NCBI GenBank assembly: GCA_022614735.1
Contig: JAKEHZ010000138.1
Location: forward strand, 1 to 38,511
Origin: Acidobacteriota bacterium
Lineage (GTDB): Bacteria > Acidobacteriota > Blastocatellia > RBC074
Reading direction: 5' to 3'
Length of the DNA stretch: 38,511 bases
A program made the position numbers and the translations under genes. The stretch's first letter is position 1. The number at the start of each line of letters is the position of its first letter. Of this stretch, positions 33,743 to 38,511 are shown piece by piece. Under the pieces are notes generated by a model, which worked only from the letters and a program-made list of their open reading frames with translations, was not told the origin of the DNA and ran no database searches.

Positions 33743-34480
33743 ATGACCTGTCAAGAATTTCCATTGCTCTATTCGGGCCTGATCGATGGTTGCGCTGAAG
33801 AGCACGAGCGGTCGGACCTGCAGAAACATTTACGTAAATGCGCCAATTGCCGGCGTCACGCCGCCCAGATGCGTTGCTTACGCTCTGAATTGCGCGCATT
33901 GGATCCCCCGAATCCAAGGCCAGAAATAGCTCCCCAGCTTCGAGCGGCGCTGCATCGCGAGGCGCGGGTGCAGGCTAACTATGCCAGACAGCGGGCCGAT
34001 TGGTTGGATCTCTGGCGTACCAGAATCTACTCCCAGGGCATCGGGGCAGTGGTTTCGCTGGCGTTATTCATCGTTGTGGGTGTCGGCGTTTTCACTTCGG
34101 CGCACCGCGCTCTGGCTCTGGCACAGGCAGCGAGAGAGGCGATCTGGGAGGACCCAAGCTCTGTTGAGATCAGACATCAGTATCTGCTCAAGGCTACATT
34201 GCTGCAACCGCCACCGCCGCCGGTCTTCAGTCCGAGTGGTGAATTGCTCAATTTTGGCGCCAGTATGTCGGCAGACGACATAATTATCGCAACCGTCAAG
34301 GTGCACAGGGACGGGCGTGCCTCGATCAATCAGATCGTCGCGCAGCCTCGGGATCCCTCGGTGATGACCAAGTTTTCAAGTGTGATCACACAGCAGGCGA
34401 TTTTTCAGCCGATTCGCCGCAACCAAAAGATCAGCGCTGAAGCTGTCGTTATCTTCGACAAGATGAACATCTCCGGTTGA
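33743..34480 (+). CDS. Anti-sigma factor (zinc-finger type) with TonB-like C-terminal region
   Basis: Predicted 245 residues. The N-terminus has the zf-HC2/ZAS pattern H29-x3-C33-x2-C36 (KHLRKCANC), the cytoplasmic sigma-binding part. One membrane helix spans about 100-118 (GAVVSLALFIVVGVGVF). The exported C-terminus (about 175-245: IIIATVKVHRDGRASINQIV, IFQPIRRNQKISAEAVVIF) resembles the TonB C-terminal fold by pattern: VxVxxDGR, then FxPIRxN and a final strand. Located between the ECF sigma factor and exbD/tonB, it probably restrains that sigma factor and senses an envelope or TonB-linked signal. The TonB likeness is inference from pattern. Confidence 0.83.
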   Translation: MTCQEFPLLYSGLIDGCAEEHERSDLQKHLRKCANCRRHAAQMRCLRSELRALDPPNPRPEIAPQLRAALHREARVQANYARQRADWLDLWRTRIYSQGIGAVVSLALFIVVGVGVFTSAHRALALAQAAREAIWEDPSSVEIRHQYLLKATLLQPPPPPVFSPSGELLNFGASMSADDIIIATVKVHRDGRASINQIVAQPRDPSVMTKFSSVITQQAIFQPIRRNQKISAEAVVIFDKMNISG

Positions 34481-34521
34481 GCTTTTAGATCCAGGAAAAA
34501 ATTCAAAGTCTCTTCTCTGCT

Positions 34522-34549
34522 TCTCAAATTTGAGATTTGAAATTTGAGA
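34522..34549. repeat. Small inverted repeat before exbD
   Basis: TCTCAAATTT (34522-34531) pairs with AAATTTGAGA (34540-34549). A short AT-rich hairpin with further imperfect TTTGAGATTTGA repeats. Function unknown. Confidence 0.75.
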
Positions 34550-34584
34550 GAAGGCCGTCTTCTATCCGATGAAGGGAACCAAAT

Positions 34585-34998
34585 ATGGCCAGGAAGGATC
34601 GGGCGATCCCATATATCAACGTCACGCCATTGATTGATGTGCTGTTAGTGCTGCTGATCATTTTTATGGTCATCAGTCCCGCAAGGCCGAGCAAATTCGA
34701 AACGAAGACACCAAGAGAGAGACCTCCTGATGACAGCAAAATTGACTACTCACTCAGTCTTGTGGTGGTTATTCAGCGCGACGGCAGTTATCAATTGAAT
34801 CAACAGCCGGCTGGGACGCTCGAGAAATTGGAAGGGCTTCTGCGTTTCGCCCTCGATGGCCGTCCGCCAGAGCTCAAAGCTGTTTTCGTCAAGGCTCCAC
34901 GCATGTTGGATTACGGTGAAGTAGTAAAAGTGATTGATGTGGTGAAGGCGGCAGGAAGCGCGCCAATCGGCTTACAGATCGATAACCTTGATCAATGA
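34585..34998 (+). CDS. ExbD/TolR-family biopolymer transport protein
   Basis: Predicted 137 residues. A short cytoplasmic N-terminus, one membrane helix (NVTPLIDVLLVLLIIFMVIS) with the conserved proton-relay Asp, and a periplasmic domain. ExbD works with ExbB to energise TonB using the proton gradient. No exbB is next to it in this window, so the partner must be elsewhere. GAAGGGAACC lies upstream of the ATG; tonB follows 50 bp later. Confidence 0.93.
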   Translation: MARKDRAIPYINVTPLIDVLLVLLIIFMVISPARPSKFETKTPRERPPDDSKIDYSLSLVVVIQRDGSYQLNQQPAGTLEKLEGLLRFALDGRPPELKAVFVKAPRMLDYGEVVKVIDVVKAAGSAPIGLQIDNLDQ

Positions 34999-35047
34999 CG
35001 GATAGCAAAGCAAATCCATCGGCTAGATCGTTACGGGAGAGATAGCG

Positions 35048-35815
35048 ATGTTTGATAAATTGGTTGAATCATCAAGACAGAAGCAGGGCAGACGTGCGGG
35101 TAGTTATGTGCTGATCACAAGTATGATCTATAGCATAGCGCTCATCGGATTCGGCGTACTGGCAATTACGGGTTTCAGCCCTGTCCTGGCCGAAAATTTT
35201 TATGTAATGGCAAGGTTGACTCCTCTGCCCCCACCATTTAATTCATCGCCGCCAGCGGTTTCTAAGCCTCAAACCATGGCGAAGACGAAGACAGTCAGAG
35301 ATGTATTTGCGCCACCTAAAGAGCCGGTGGTGATACCGCCTTCGGAATCGGCAACTGAGTTTTTGCCCCGTGCGGCTCATTCGCCAATTATCCCTGGAAT
35401 GCCCCCAGGATCAGGCAGTGGCTATAGACCAGGAATACCGGGTGGTCGAGATGATGGCGGTCCGCCAGTCCCTCCTCCGACGCCAAAGCCGGCGCCAAAA
35501 ATTGAGCCAGCTCCGGAAGTGAAATCAGGGCCGCGCAATGTCTCAGAAGGTGTGCTACAGGGTATTGCGATCAGGCGAATTAAACCTGCTTATCCGACGT
35601 TTGCCAGGCAGGCCCGCATCGGTGGCCTGGTGCAGGTGCAGGTGACAATCTCCGAAGATGGGCGTGTGATTGAGGCAACAGCAGTCAACGGCCATCAGCT
35701 GCTGAGGAGCGCTGCGGTTGAGGCTGCGCGTCAATGGCTCTTCACTCCGACGACCCTCAGCAGGATGCCGGTTAAAGTACAGGGTGTGCTGACATTCAAT
35801 TTCGTGCTTGAATGA
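35048..35815 (+). CDS. TonB-family energy transducer
   Basis: Predicted 255 residues. N-terminal membrane anchor about residues 20-45, a long Pro-rich spacer (PPVPPPTPKPAPKIEPAPEV at its end), and a C-terminal TonB domain: IRRIKPAYPTFARQARIGG, VQVQVTISEDGRVIEATAVN, AARQWLFTPTTL, VQGVLTFNFVLE. It spans the periplasm to couple ExbB/ExbD to outer-membrane receptors. A GC-rich heptamer hairpin follows the stop. Confidence 0.93.
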   Translation: MFDKLVESSRQKQGRRAGSYVLITSMIYSIALIGFGVLAITGFSPVLAENFYVMARLTPLPPPFNSSPPAVSKPQTMAKTKTVRDVFAPPKEPVVIPPSESATEFLPRAAHSPIIPGMPPGSGSGYRPGIPGGRDDGGPPVPPPTPKPAPKIEPAPEVKSGPRNVSEGVLQGIAIRRIKPAYPTFARQARIGGLVQVQVTISEDGRVIEATAVNGHQLLRSAAVEAARQWLFTPTTLSRMPVKVQGVLTFNFVLE

Positions 35816-35819
35816 AAAA

Positions 35820-35880
35820 GATGCTAGATGCTAGATGCTAGGACGCTCATCTAGCATCTAGCATCTAGCATCTAGCATCT
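35820..35880. repeat. Inverted array of GATGCTA/ATCTAGC heptamers between tonB and lon
   Basis: Left: about three GATGCTA copies; right: about four reverse-complement copies. The centre TAGGACGCTCATCTAGC is close to TAGGATGCTCATCTAGC of the 19592-19677 element read on the minus strand. It lies between the convergent tonB and lon genes. Confidence 0.93.
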
Positions 35881-35889
35881 ATTGTTTCG

Positions 35890-38394
<2,505 letters not shown>

Positions 38395-38483
38395 AGTTAG
38401 TTCGCCGTTCGCACTTCGCTTTCGCAGCGTTTTCGTTCTTGTAGCGTTTTCAATCTGAGTGTTCAGTCAAGAGAGATGAAGAG

Positions 38484-38511
38484 GGATAACGGAACAAACG
38501 GAAATAACGGA
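38484..38511. repeat. Start of a CGGAACAAACGG-type repeat, cut by the window edge
   Basis: GGATAACGGAACAAACGG and following bases match the arm words of 5585-5678. The partner arm would lie beyond the window. Confidence 0.8.

Overview
The window looks like chromosomal DNA of a Gram-negative bacterium, most probably an Acidobacteriota member of the Blastocatellia type. This is inference. It rests on the C-terminal domain of the 5723-8404 propeller protein, which reads like the TIGR03437 domain abundant in Acidobacteria; on TonB/ExbD genes and a bifunctional PBP1A; and on long intergenic hairpins built from short tandem units. No rRNA, tRNA, CRISPR array, intact transposon or prophage was seen.

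Layout. 1-4507: a secreted FecR-like protein, then a tight three-gene nucleotide-sugar cassette (DegT aminotransferase, NAD-dependent epimerase/dehydratase, second DegT aminotransferase). 4577-8404: hemB and a large secreted beta-propeller protein. 8405-11670: an accessory, visibly AT-richer stretch with a decayed IS66-like remnant, a membrane-anchored unknown protein, a cysteine-rich secreted protein inside an inverted-repeat-bounded cassette, and an orphan sigma factor. 11675-13750: a peroxide-stress locus (PerR-like Fur protein, AhpC-type peroxiredoxin, AhpD-like protein, a small acidic protein) with the same 15-bp palindrome in front of perR and ahpC. 13812-19558: a minus-strand housekeeping run read phoH, ybeY, corC, era, prmA, rsmE. 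19733-25664: a SnoaL-like secreted protein, PBP1A, an orphan OmpR-type response regulator, purC and a small Fis-type HTH protein. 25780-27955: groES-groEL behind a consensus sigma-70 promoter overlapping a perfect CIRCE operator. 28535-32459: a cold-shock gene with a leader of about 320 nt, cysS and a class III aminotransferase. 32823-35815: ECF sigma factor, structured RNA, anti-sigma factor, ExbD and TonB. 35890-38394: lon on the minus strand.

The most distinctive feature is a set of about fifteen long inverted repeats placed between genes. Most arms are built from tandem 7-9 bp words or longer word mixtures, and the words differ between loci. In at least two pairs (22917-23125 with 32461-32650; 19592-19677 with 35820-35880) the centres are alike while the arms have diverged or differ in copy number. 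Several elements touch or contain stop codons and supply the last residues of YbeY and Lon. They look like a dispersed, evolving hairpin family, with no transposase for it visible here.

Other points worth following are the TIR-like bounded cassette with the cysteine-rich protein, the anti-sigma factor whose C-terminus resembles a TonB C-terminal domain and sits beside exbD and tonB, and the structured RNA between the sigma and anti-sigma genes.
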